Shown here in pieces: positions 53,698 to 61,389 of a stretch of DNA of 64,000 nucleotides (its first letter is position 1; the number at the start of each line of letters is the position of its first letter). A program made the translations under genes and the position numbers. This DNA comes from an uncultured Clostridia bacterium. GTDB lineage: Bacteria > Bacillota > Clostridia > Christensenellales > Borkfalkiaceae. The DNA is taken from positions 96,144 through 160,143 of the forward strand of contig CAKQQY010000001.1 of assembly GCA_934271245.1 (NCBI GenBank), given 5' to 3'. The notes below the pieces were generated by a model that saw nothing but the letters and a program-made list of their open reading frames with translations, was not told where the DNA came from and searched no databases.

Positions 53698-54561
53698 TTA
53701 GCCTTTTAATCCGCCCGAATAAACGTTTGACATTATAGTATTCTGGAATATAACGAACAACGCCACGGTCGGCAAAATAGATATAAACACGCCCGCAAAA
53801 TAAAGCGGTTCGTCCGATTCGTAAATCATATTGATTTCGAAAGTATACATTCCGCTTGCAAGCGGCAACATATCGGGCAAAAATATTATCGGGTTTGCAT
53901 AATCGTTCCACATACCGACGAAGTTCATTATCGCAAGCGCCGATATTGACGGCAACATCATCGGAACCATTATCGTTAAAAACGTTCTGAAATTGCTCGC
54001 TCCGTCTATAAACGCCGCTTCGGCGTACGACCACGAAAGCGATTTGAAAAACGAATGAATATAAATAAAATACATGCCGAAACCGCCGAAATGAGTTATA
54101 AGCAACAACGGAGAATTGATTATCCTAAGTTGACTGTATAACTTATATTGCGACGGCAACGCGCCGTATATGGGTATCATCATTACAACGAGCGCCATAC
54201 TATAAATAAAGTTCCTTCCTTTAAACTTGTATTTAGCGATTACGTACGCCGTGCAGGTACATGCCGTAAGCGACATAAACGTAGACCCTGCCGAGTACCA
54301 TATCGAATTAATCAACATGGAAACGTAAGTCTGGTCTTCTATCGTAATCGCGCTGAACGCCCTTATATAATTTGAAAAGTATAACGGAAAAGTTATCCTT
54401 ACCGGTTCTTTGCTGAAAGCAGTGGAATTTTCTTTCAGCGAAATATTTATCCCGTACAAAACGGGCAACAACATGAAAATCGCGTACAACAAAAATACGA
54501 CGAATATTATGGGAAAAGTTATCTGTTCGGATTTTTTTCTCGAAATTTTGTTACTGTTCAT
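53698..54561 (-). CDS. Carbohydrate ABC transporter permease, MalG type (locus 2)
   Basis: A 287-aa CUT1 permease with about six membrane segments. The EAA loop is SYAEAAFIDGASNFRTFLTI followed by MVPMMLPSISALAIMNFVGM. The C-terminus SNVYSGGLKG is almost that of the locus-1 permease (GNMSMGGLKG), a common MalG-type end. GGGGGAAAAAG precedes ATG 54561. It pairs with the permease encoded 15 bp upstream. Confidence 0.93.
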   Translation of the reverse strand: MNSNKISRKKSEQITFPIIFVVFLLYAIFMLLPVLYGINISLKENSTAFSKEPVRITFPLYFSNYIRAFSAITIEDQTYVSMLINSIWYSAGSTFMSLTACTCTAYVIAKYKFKGRNFIYSMALVVMMIPIYGALPSQYKLYSQLRIINSPLLLITHFGGFGMYFIYIHSFFKSLSWSYAEAAFIDGASNFRTFLTIMVPMMLPSISALAIMNFVGMWNDYANPIIFLPDMLPLASGMYTFEINMIYESDEPLYFAGVFISILPTVALFVIFQNTIMSNVYSGGLKG

Positions 54562-54576
54562 AATCTTTTTCCCCCG

Positions 54577-55461
54577 TTATTCCGTTACGAAACATTTGTT
54601 GATTAACCATCTCATAACCAGAACTATCGGTATTCCTAATACGGAAAAGAACAACCCTACGGCAGACGGATAATTGAGCGTCGCGCCGAACGCGACTTTA
54701 TGATATATCCAGTAAGAGATAGTCCAGGTGTCCGCCGAACCGCTCGTAAACAACAGAATCGGTCCGCTCGCGCTGAAAATATTTATGAACTGAAAAATAA
54801 TAACGGTAGACAAAGTAGGCCAGATAATCGGAATTACCATATTGAAAATTTCGTCTTTCATACCCATTCCGTCGATATTGCCCGCTTCTATTATGCTTTT
54901 GTCTATATTAGACATTGCTCCGCTGAACAGCACGAGATTGCCGCCGAGTCCGTAAAACACGCAATAAAAATTTATCACGTGAGTGGCGAGATCGGGTCTG
55001 AAAAAGAAGGGCGGAAGATGCCCTTTACCGAGCAAAACGCTTAACGCGTCCACAGGACCTTTGAATTGTATGAAATATTTGAACAATGCGACGAGAACCG
55101 ACGCAGATATAATACACGGAAGATAATATATAACTCGGAAAATTCTGTAACCGAGAACCTTTTTATACAGAAAGTAACTCAAAAAGAAGGACAAGGGCAA
55201 CGTAACAAGCAACCCCGTAAAAAAGTATAACGCCGTGTTTTTTATGGCGATGCCCAAAACGCCGCCGTTAAAAGAGAAATCCTTAAACATAGTGGCGAAG
55301 TTATCGAATCCCCACTTGAAAGTATCCCCCGTCGGCACCTGAAACGCCAACAGTAAAGAATCGATATTCACGTAAAGATAGAATACCAGAAAACTTAACG
55401 TCGGCAAAAACAACATCCCCGCGATAAACAACGCGTCGGAATTTTTTTTAATCTTTTTCAT
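54577..55461 (-). CDS. Carbohydrate ABC transporter permease, MalF type (locus 2)
   Basis: A 294-aa CUT1 permease with about six membrane segments and the EAA loop IIEAGNIDGMGMKDEIFNMV followed by IPIIWPTLSTVIIFQF. The frame can begin at a TTG (55467), but ATG 55461 has AGGGGT about 10 nt upstream and is preferred. It follows the 41-aa small ORF after a GC-rich hairpin. In locus 1 the order is binding protein, MalF, MalG; here it is MalF, MalG, binding protein, so the importers are not a simple recent copy of each other. Confidence 0.93.
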   Translation of the reverse strand: MKKIKKNSDALFIAGMLFLPTLSFLVFYLYVNIDSLLLAFQVPTGDTFKWGFDNFATMFKDFSFNGGVLGIAIKNTALYFFTGLLVTLPLSFFLSYFLYKKVLGYRIFRVIYYLPCIISASVLVALFKYFIQFKGPVDALSVLLGKGHLPPFFFRPDLATHVINFYCVFYGLGGNLVLFSGAMSNIDKSIIEAGNIDGMGMKDEIFNMVIPIIWPTLSTVIIFQFINIFSASGPILLFTSGSADTWTISYWIYHKVAFGATLNYPSAVGLFFSVLGIPIVLVMRWLINKCFVTE

Positions 55462-55493
55462 CTGCAAGTTACCCCTGTAAGCAAAGTATCGCC

Positions 55494-55515
55494 GCGGCGG
55501 GGCGATTCCCGCCGC
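55494..55515 (-). other. Intercistronic GC-rich hairpin
   Basis: An 8-bp stem GCGGCGGG/CCCGCCGC (55494-55501 with 55508-55515) and a 6-nt loop, between the small ORF and the permease genes. No T-run follows on the minus strand. It may set different expression levels for the surface protein and the importer. Confidence 0.65.
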
Positions 55516-55530
55516 AACGACAAATAATTG

Positions 55531-55656
55531 TTAGTTGTTAAAAAATTCGCTGCCGTCAAACGTTACGTCTTTATCGTAATCGGATGAAGCCGATAACACG
55601 TCCGCTTTAAGCGTCGTATCGAACATTTCCAAATCGGGTTTAACATATCTTTTCAT
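55531..55656 (-). CDS. Small ORF, 41 aa, DVLxAS peptide family
   Basis: A short gene with AAAGGAG eight bases upstream of ATG 55656, starting 14 bp after the stop of the 1169-aa surface-protein gene. The product starts MKRYVKPDLEMFD, has ADVLSASSDYDKDV (18-31) and ends in TFDGSEFFNN. It matches the locus-1 small ORF at K-x-Y-x-x-P-[DE], DVLxAS and an acidic, Phe/Trp-containing tail. No signal peptide or membrane helix is present. Position (directly behind a large secreted protein) is the same in both loci, which argues for a real gene with a conserved role. That role is unknown: a secretion or assembly partner, a signalling or modified-peptide precursor, and a regulatory leader peptide are all possible. 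Confidence 0.72.
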   Translation of the reverse strand: MKRYVKPDLEMFDTTLKADVLSASSDYDKDVTFDGSEFFNN

Positions 55657-55669
55657 TTCTTTTCTCCTT

Positions 55670-58600
55670 TTACTCTATACCGGCGAATTCTTTAAGTATG
55701 CTTAACTGAACGTTGTTGAATTCTTTGCCGCTATTAAGCATTATGCTCGCGACTTCTTTTACGCTGTAACCGTTATCGGAAGTCACCGTTTTAACGACCT
55801 GTTCTCCGTCCGTCGTGGTAATCGTCGCTTTTACCGCCGCGGTAAACTGCGTTTCATACTGCGTTTTCTTTAACCCGATAACCGAAGCGTAGAGATAATA
55901 TACGTCTTCATTTTCGTCGTATATTAAGTTTGCGTCTAAATCGGCTTGTTTGGTTACGCTTACGCCGTTAGCCGTCAGCGTATATTCGAATTTAATCTTA
56001 GAATCGCCGAGTATATCTCTTAAAGCGAGCAATTCGCCTGCGGATATTTTCGCGCCGAATCTTATTCCCGGGGTCGTCTGCGACAAACGAATCGAAGCCC
56101 CTTGTATCATTTCCATCTTAATAAAGAACGCAGAAACGTTTCCGTTTACGGTAACGTCGATTTCTTTATTTCCGGAATACACGCCGTCTAACCCGCTTAT
56201 CGTCCAGCCGATGAACGTATATCCTTCTTTCACGGGCGTTCCGAGTTCCGATAAAGCGAATACTTTATCGTCTAATTCTTTAACCTGATTACCCGTGCCG
56301 TCGTTATAAACAACCTGATATTTTTTGAATTCGACGGTCTTGGATTCGCCGTTTAACGTGAACGTATACGCTCCCGTTTTCGCAGGCGTGAAAGTCGCTT
56401 CTCCGTTTACGAAAGTTACTACGCCCGTATCCGTTCCGTCTTTGGAAGCGTAAGCAACGTCGCCTTCGTAAGTAATCGTTTCGAAAAGGTTTATAACTTT
56501 CGGCGCTTTAAGCGTGAACGAAGTATTCATTTCAAAGTATCCGCCTTCGATACCGCTCATATCAACGTAACTTTCGCCTTTGCCGTAACCCGATTCCTGT
56601 ATAGAATACGCCGTTTCGTCGTTTACGTTAAGCCCTCTGTTAAGTCTTCCGGAATATACGTCTATAATACATTTTCTATCGTAACTTTCGGTCAGCGCGG
56701 AATATTTTATGGAAGTGGAAACCGATTTGCCGCCGTTTAACGACCAGACTTCGGAAAGTCCTTTATTCCATTCGGTATTCATCTGCGAAACGAAAATTTC
56801 TATCGTGAACTTGCCGTCCGCAAAATCGTTTTTATCGAGAGTTTCAAGTCCTTTTACTTCGGCGGCAGACGAAGCGGTGGAAACTTTTTTGCTGGTTAAA
56901 TCTCTTATCATTCCCCACTTGTACGCGTATGCGTAAACTTTCATCGTGGAAGGTTCGAATTTTATGTAAGAAGCCAGTTCGTTCATATTGTTATAAGCAG
57001 AGCCGGTATTACCCCACTGCCCCATAGAACCGCTTACTTCGCCTTGCTGTAATTTGTAGTAATCGGTATTAGTCGTGGTCGCAAAGCCTTTGTTTCCGCT
57101 TCCGTTGATATACGCTTCGCCGTCTACGCCCACTCTTACGGTAGTTCTTGCTCTCCAGTGAGAAGACGCCGCGACGTAAACCGTGAACGATTTGGATTCG
57201 TTCACCGTCGAACGGAACCTGATTCCGATTTCTCTTACGTCGGAATAGGGGTCTTTCTGGTAGGTGTTCGCGCCGGTACTGATTTTACTGCCGTACTGCG
57301 AATAAAAGTCGCCGAGATCGGAAGATTCGTTTCCGGCTTTTGTAGCGTAGTTTTCCGACTGCCCCGTAACGCCTAAAATATACGTACCGTCGGACATTTT
57401 GTAATCGGAAGATTTAATTCCGTACGCGTTTCCTTCCGCCGCTATATTGGAAGCGGAAGATATAAGACGAATCTGACTGTCGTACAAATATCCGTTATCC
57501 ACGGTATCGTCCGTAGCGGTCTTTGTCTGATGATAATAGAATCTTCCGAAGTATACGTTTACGCCCGATTCCGTGGTTTTATCGGCGTCGCCTTTCGTAT
57601 ACACGTTAAAATTATAATCGTTCAGGTCGAATTCCCAGTTTTCGCCCCCAACCTTATAAAAATCGTTTGTTCTGATGTTTATCTTGTTCCACGCGTCCTT
57701 TGTTAAATCTACCGTTTTGGTATAGGCAGCGTTATTTTTGTTAGTCATTTCGAGAACGTAATCGTTCGCGCCGCACGTAACGTAAACGTTAAGGTCGAAA
57801 ACGACTTTATCCCCGTGATGTCTTATAAAGGGAGCAACGGTGTTGACCGTCAAAGTATTTCCGTTCGTTACGAATTTAGTAGAACCTGCTTCACCGTCGA
57901 CGTGCGTATCGGTTACGTAAGACGCAGTAGCGTTGGTATAAGAAACGTGTTTTAATCCGCTTTCTTTATTAAATTCAACGATAGAACTGTCGTAGTTGGT
58001 TTCAACGGTCCAGTCGTCGTTTCTGACGAGTTTTTGTCCGTTTACGCTATAAATAACCATTTTCGCGTAACGTTTATAATTTTCTACGCCGGTATCGGTG
58101 AATACGTTGTTGGTGGTGGGCGCTTCCGCCGTTTCGCCGTCGCCTACCTTTTTTGCTATCGTAAGCGGTTCGTTGTCGGGAGTCATCGAATCCACTACTA
58201 CGGATGTTGTGTATCCTTTTTCAAAATCGGCGCTCGAAAGAGTTCCCATTCCCGCAGCGGAAACGGACGCGCCGTTAGCGTTTCTATTTTCGGACAAATT
58301 CCTTATTAAAACGTCGTTTTCGCTCCATACGGCGCCGACTTTTATCATACCGTCGTAAGAAAATTCCATGGTCTTATTAACGCCGTAAACGTTCATCGTT
58401 GCGGGGTCGAATTTAACGGTGGTACTCTGTGTTTCGTACGCGCCCGAATATGCGGAAGTGTTACAGAAAGAGTTGGAAGAGAAATTAGTGGCGTACCCGT
58501 AATTGTTCGCCGCGTTGTTGTTTAATCCGTATCCGAGCATATCTTTAGCGGACGACGGTCTCCAGGTTTCCCCTTTTATGTAAACCCTTGCCGTACAGTC

Positions 58601-59179
58601 GTAAGTGTGACCGCCCTGCTCGCCCGTATAAACGTATAAAGTAAACGCTTTGTCGGGATTCGATACGGAAGTAAAGGTTATTCCTATACGACGAATATCT
58701 AACGAAGATAAAATTTTCGTGTTGGTGTTCCAGAACGTGTTACAGCTGCCGTCTACGGTAGTTTGCGGCGCGACGAATTCAGCGGAATATTCCGAGAATA
58801 CGCGGAAATCCATTGAAAATTCGCCTCTCATAGCGTTGGTAAACGAAAAACCTTTTCCTACTACGTCTTCGCCTGTCAATCTGGATCTGACAAGCAGCCC
58901 GGTTTTGCCGTTATCGAGACGCATAAGTTGTTTTCTGTTCGGGTCTACGGTTACGCCTTTAATCACCGCCGGCACGAACGGCGCGTAATCCTCTACGACC
59001 TCGAACTCGCTTTTGTCATACGTAAGCAGCGTGTCTATCGACTGCGCGTTTTTCGCCGTCAAAGCGTTCGCGCTTATTCCGTCGGTTACGAGTTTTACCG
59101 TTCCGATCATCAACGACGTCGCCATTACGATACATAAAGCAAATAAACTGATTTTCTTTGCTCTTTTTGTTGTGTACAT
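55670..59179 (-). CDS. Giant secreted lectin-like protein
   Basis: An 1169-aa protein with a signal peptide (about 1-38, ending near ISANALT), no lipobox or LPXTG. Order: lectin-like beta domain A1 (about 45-400, with LDIRRIGITFTSVSNPDKAF), one GEEGST-type module (about 415-560, DTHVDGEAGSTKF), second lectin-like domain A2 (about 575-885, VREIGIRFRSTVNESKSFTV), Ig-like domain (about 900-960), InlB-type repeat (about 962-1020, EGYTFIGWTISGLDGVYSG) and C-terminal GIRF module (1024-1169, GASIRLSQTTPGIRFGAKI). It is a paralogue of the 1568-aa protein without the propeller. AGGAGG is 5 nt from the ATG. It is probably a polysaccharide-binding surface or secreted protein; no catalytic site is recognised. 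Confidence 0.8.
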   Translation of the reverse strand: MYTTKRAKKISLFALCIVMATSLMIGTVKLVTDGISANALTAKNAQSIDTLLTYDKSEFEVVEDYAPFVPAVIKGVTVDPNRKQLMRLDNGKTGLLVRSRLTGEDVVGKGFSFTNAMRGEFSMDFRVFSEYSAEFVAPQTTVDGSCNTFWNTNTKILSSLDIRRIGITFTSVSNPDKAFTLYVYTGEQGGHTYDCTARVYIKGETWRPSSAKDMLGYGLNNNAANNYGYATNFSSNSFCNTSAYSGAYETQSTTVKFDPATMNVYGVNKTMEFSYDGMIKVGAVWSENDVLIRNLSENRNANGASVSAAGMGTLSSADFEKGYTTSVVVDSMTPDNEPLTIAKKVGDGETAEAPTTNNVFTDTGVENYKRYAKMVIYSVNGQKLVRNDDWTVETNYDSSIVEFNKESGLKHVSYTNATASYVTDTHVDGEAGSTKFVTNGNTLTVNTVAPFIRHHGDKVVFDLNVYVTCGANDYVLEMTNKNNAAYTKTVDLTKDAWNKINIRTNDFYKVGGENWEFDLNDYNFNVYTKGDADKTTESGVNVYFGRFYYHQTKTATDDTVDNGYLYDSQIRLISSASNIAAEGNAYGIKSSDYKMSDGTYILGVTGQSENYATKAGNESSDLGDFYSQYGSKISTGANTYQKDPYSDVREIGIRFRSTVNESKSFTVYVAASSHWRARTTVRVGVDGEAYINGSGNKGFATTTNTDYYKLQQGEVSGSMGQWGNTGSAYNNMNELASYIKFEPSTMKVYAYAYKWGMIRDLTSKKVSTASSAAEVKGLETLDKNDFADGKFTIEIFVSQMNTEWNKGLSEVWSLNGGKSVSTSIKYSALTESYDRKCIIDVYSGRLNRGLNVNDETAYSIQESGYGKGESYVDMSGIEGGYFEMNTSFTLKAPKVINLFETITYEGDVAYASKDGTDTGVVTFVNGEATFTPAKTGAYTFTLNGESKTVEFKKYQVVYNDGTGNQVKELDDKVFALSELGTPVKEGYTFIGWTISGLDGVYSGNKEIDVTVNGNVSAFFIKMEMIQGASIRLSQTTPGIRFGAKISAGELLALRDILGDSKIKFEYTLTANGVSVTKQADLDANLIYDENEDVYYLYASVIGLKKTQYETQFTAAVKATITTTDGEQVVKTVTSDNGYSVKEVASIMLNSGKEFNNVQLSILKEFAGIE

Positions 59180-59204
59180 TTTTTCCTCCTTGTTTAGTAA
59201 CTTT

Positions 59205-61163
59205 TTATTTTATTAACAACATAAACAATCCGCCAACGACTGTTCTGTTCCTAAACATACAATACTTTGCGTTTTCCGTTTCGTACCAGTCGGAAAACGG
59301 TACTCTATCAGTTGTTTCCGCCAAAAAATTATATATATACTCAACGTATTTTTTTCTTTTCCCGACGTCTTTCGTAAGATACGCCGTCCAGATTATCCAA
59401 TCGGCTTTCGTGTACCCCTTTCTGCTATCCAACGGCATTCCGTATCTCGTCGCTTTGGTCAGATAATAGTCGGTTTCACGTTCTTTCATGCTTTCGTCGA
59501 ATATTCTTTCGCCTATCAGATTATCGATTGCAAGATTGTATTTTATGCTGTACGAACCGTCGTTTCCGAGATTAAGCACGCTGACTTCTTTCCCGGCGTA
59601 CAACTTCGTCCATTGATTTGCATAGTCCTTGCTTAAATCAAGATATTTTTTATATTCTCCGTCATTTCCGAGCGTTTTTTCTATATAAGCGAACGCTTTT
59701 ATACCCATTATCGCCTTTATCGCGAGGTTGGCGTTTTTATCGAGATGCCCCGCGAAGTCGTCGGTACATATCTGGTTATCGGGTTTCAAACCTTTCTCGA
59801 TAAGATATTCCGACCACGTTTTAAGCGTCGGATAATTCTCTTTCATAAAATCTTTATCTTTCGTAAGATAAGTAAGAATTATCATGTTCGCGCTTTCTTC
59901 CACGGGCATTTGCCTTTCCATATTGAAAATATCGTTTCCTTTCGGGAACTCGTAATACATAGGCAACGTTTCGGGTTTGCCGTCGAGTTTATACGAATAG
60001 TCTTTATTTTCTTCGTTTTTGATTGCGTAATACTGTCCGCAACAATAGGGATATACGCCTACATCGTGCGGAGCGAATTTCTCTTCCCAGACGTCCATTT
60101 TCGCAAAATCGAATATAGGATATAACATTCCCTTCAACAATTCTTTATTGTACTTATAATAAAGAGGAAAGGACGGATATGATATATCAACCGTCGCTAT
60201 GCAGCCGTCCGAATTACATTCCTTGGATAAAAACAAAACTCTACCCTTTTTATCACGGACTATTTTGTGCGCTCCCATACTCTGGCGCAACGAAGCGTAT
60301 AACACCGCAAGATATTTATCTCCGTACGGTTTCGCTTCTTCAATAAGTTCTTTATCGAACTTTTCGCATTTATCGACTATTTCCTTTTCGTTTTCAATCG
60401 AATAATCTATCGCGTCGAAAATCGTTTGTCCGTCCTTAAAGAAGTATCCGTTCAGATATTCTCCGAAATAAAACACGGAAACGGAATCGTCAAACGCCAG
60501 ATATAAACTACCCGTAACTTTCTCTTTTTCTTCGGAGTGAATATTATATGCGTATATAAATTCTCTTCCGCAAAGAGTTGTTGTATCCGCGCATTCTCCC
60601 GCAACGTAATAATTTCCCCAATCCGCACCAACTTCGTCTAACGCATGAGAAAGCGGTTTTTGACATCTCAACCCCATATACGCCGTTTTATACTTTTCCG
60701 TTTTAAGAACGCCCGTTCTTACAGCCATGCTTTTTTCGGGATTATCGCAGGTGTTATAGCAAACGCGTTCCTCGACGTACAGTTTTACCGTCGCTTTTCC
60801 GATTTGCTTTTTCTTTTTCAAAGTATATCTTAAATAACAAACGGGACAAGCCGCCGTCATTATATCGTTCGGAAGCAACGGAGAAATAAATTCGGCGTCA
60901 AATTCAAGCAACTCGTTTTCAAATCGATATATCGTAGAAAACGCTTTAATCTCCGAACTCGTCTGACGTAATCTCTCGGCGTTATCCTTCGTTCCGAGAA
61001 ACGAATATTCTTTACCGTCTATTTCGATTATTCCGTAAATCGGTTTTTCTTCTCCATGCCAGAATACGGTGTTCTTTTCGTTTATCGCGTTGCAATCAGA
61101 CCAAATAGAAAAAAACGGGTCCTTAACGAAAATCGGGTATGCGGGTAATCTTAAATCTGTCAT
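59205..61163 (-). CDS. DUF4965/glutaminase A-like protein (six-hairpin fold)
   Basis: A 652-aa cytoplasmic protein, first gene of locus 2. It contains motifs of the DUF5127-DUF4965-DUF1793 (GtaA) group: RLPAYPIFVKDPFFSIWSDC at the N-terminus, FFKDGQTIFDAIDY, CIATVDISYPSFPLYYKYN, then VEESANMIILTYLTKDKDF, DDFAGHLDKNANLAIKAIMG, YNLAIDNLIGERIF and YGMPLDSRKGYTKADWIIWT. These form a beta-sandwich plus (alpha/alpha)6 barrel. Although fungal members are called glutaminases, bacterial members in glycan loci are better regarded as uncharacterised glycosidase-like enzymes. The frame extends to 61256, but that start lies upstream of the promoter; ATG 61163 has AAAGGAAAG upstream. Confidence 0.83.
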   Translation of the reverse strand: MTDLRLPAYPIFVKDPFFSIWSDCNAINEKNTVFWHGEEKPIYGIIEIDGKEYSFLGTKDNAERLRQTSSEIKAFSTIYRFENELLEFDAEFISPLLPNDIMTAACPVCYLRYTLKKKKQIGKATVKLYVEERVCYNTCDNPEKSMAVRTGVLKTEKYKTAYMGLRCQKPLSHALDEVGADWGNYYVAGECADTTTLCGREFIYAYNIHSEEKEKVTGSLYLAFDDSVSVFYFGEYLNGYFFKDGQTIFDAIDYSIENEKEIVDKCEKFDKELIEEAKPYGDKYLAVLYASLRQSMGAHKIVRDKKGRVLFLSKECNSDGCIATVDISYPSFPLYYKYNKELLKGMLYPIFDFAKMDVWEEKFAPHDVGVYPYCCGQYYAIKNEENKDYSYKLDGKPETLPMYYEFPKGNDIFNMERQMPVEESANMIILTYLTKDKDFMKENYPTLKTWSEYLIEKGLKPDNQICTDDFAGHLDKNANLAIKAIMGIKAFAYIEKTLGNDGEYKKYLDLSKDYANQWTKLYAGKEVSVLNLGNDGSYSIKYNLAIDNLIGERIFDESMKERETDYYLTKATRYGMPLDSRKGYTKADWIIWTAYLTKDVGKRKKYVEYIYNFLAETTDRVPFSDWYETENAKYCMFRNRTVVGGLFMLLIK

Positions 61164-61221
61164 AAAATTCTTCTTTCCTTTGCTCTGTTTTCCTTTCGGT
61201 AATCGCGTATTTACATTTTTG

Positions 61222-61250
61222 ATTATATATTTGCGGTTTCTCCGTGTCAA
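61222..61250 (-). promoter_or_regulatory. Perfect consensus promoter of locus 2
   Basis: TTGACA (61250-61245), exactly 17 bp, TATAAT (61227-61222) on the minus strand, with predicted start near 61215 and a ~50-nt leader to ATG 61163. Such a strong promoter for a catabolic operon implies repression when the substrate is absent. Confidence 0.92.
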
Positions 61251-61263
61251 TAGCAAACCGCTT

Positions 61264-61274
61264 CCAAAATTTGG
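61264..61274. promoter_or_regulatory. Candidate operator between the divergent promoters
   Basis: The palindrome CCAAAATTTGG (CCAAA and TTTGG around a central A) lies between the -35 boxes of the locus-2 promoter and the regulator promoter. A winged-helix dimer could bind here and control both. Confidence 0.45.
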
Positions 61275-61314
61275 GAAAATATATCGTTGATTTTTCCATT
61301 TTTTGAAAATATTG

Positions 61315-61343
61315 TTGACTTTTTTTCAGTTGCTCTGTATACT
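61315..61343 (+). promoter_or_regulatory. Promoter of the ArsR-type regulator gene
   Basis: TTGACT (61315-61320), 17-bp spacer, TATACT (61338-61343). The start site near 61350 lies downstream of the possible ATG at 61303, which rules that start out and supports ATG 61390. Confidence 0.85.
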
Positions 61344-61389
61344 GAAACAAAACGCAATAGGAGGAAAAGATTTAAAGCAGGTATTATTT

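Noticed and set aside
47331..59179. Cell-wall anchoring by sortase or SLH domains in the giant proteins
   Set aside because: No LPXTG-hydrophobic-basic tail and no SLH repeats are visible at either terminus of the 908-, 1169- or 1568-aa proteins.
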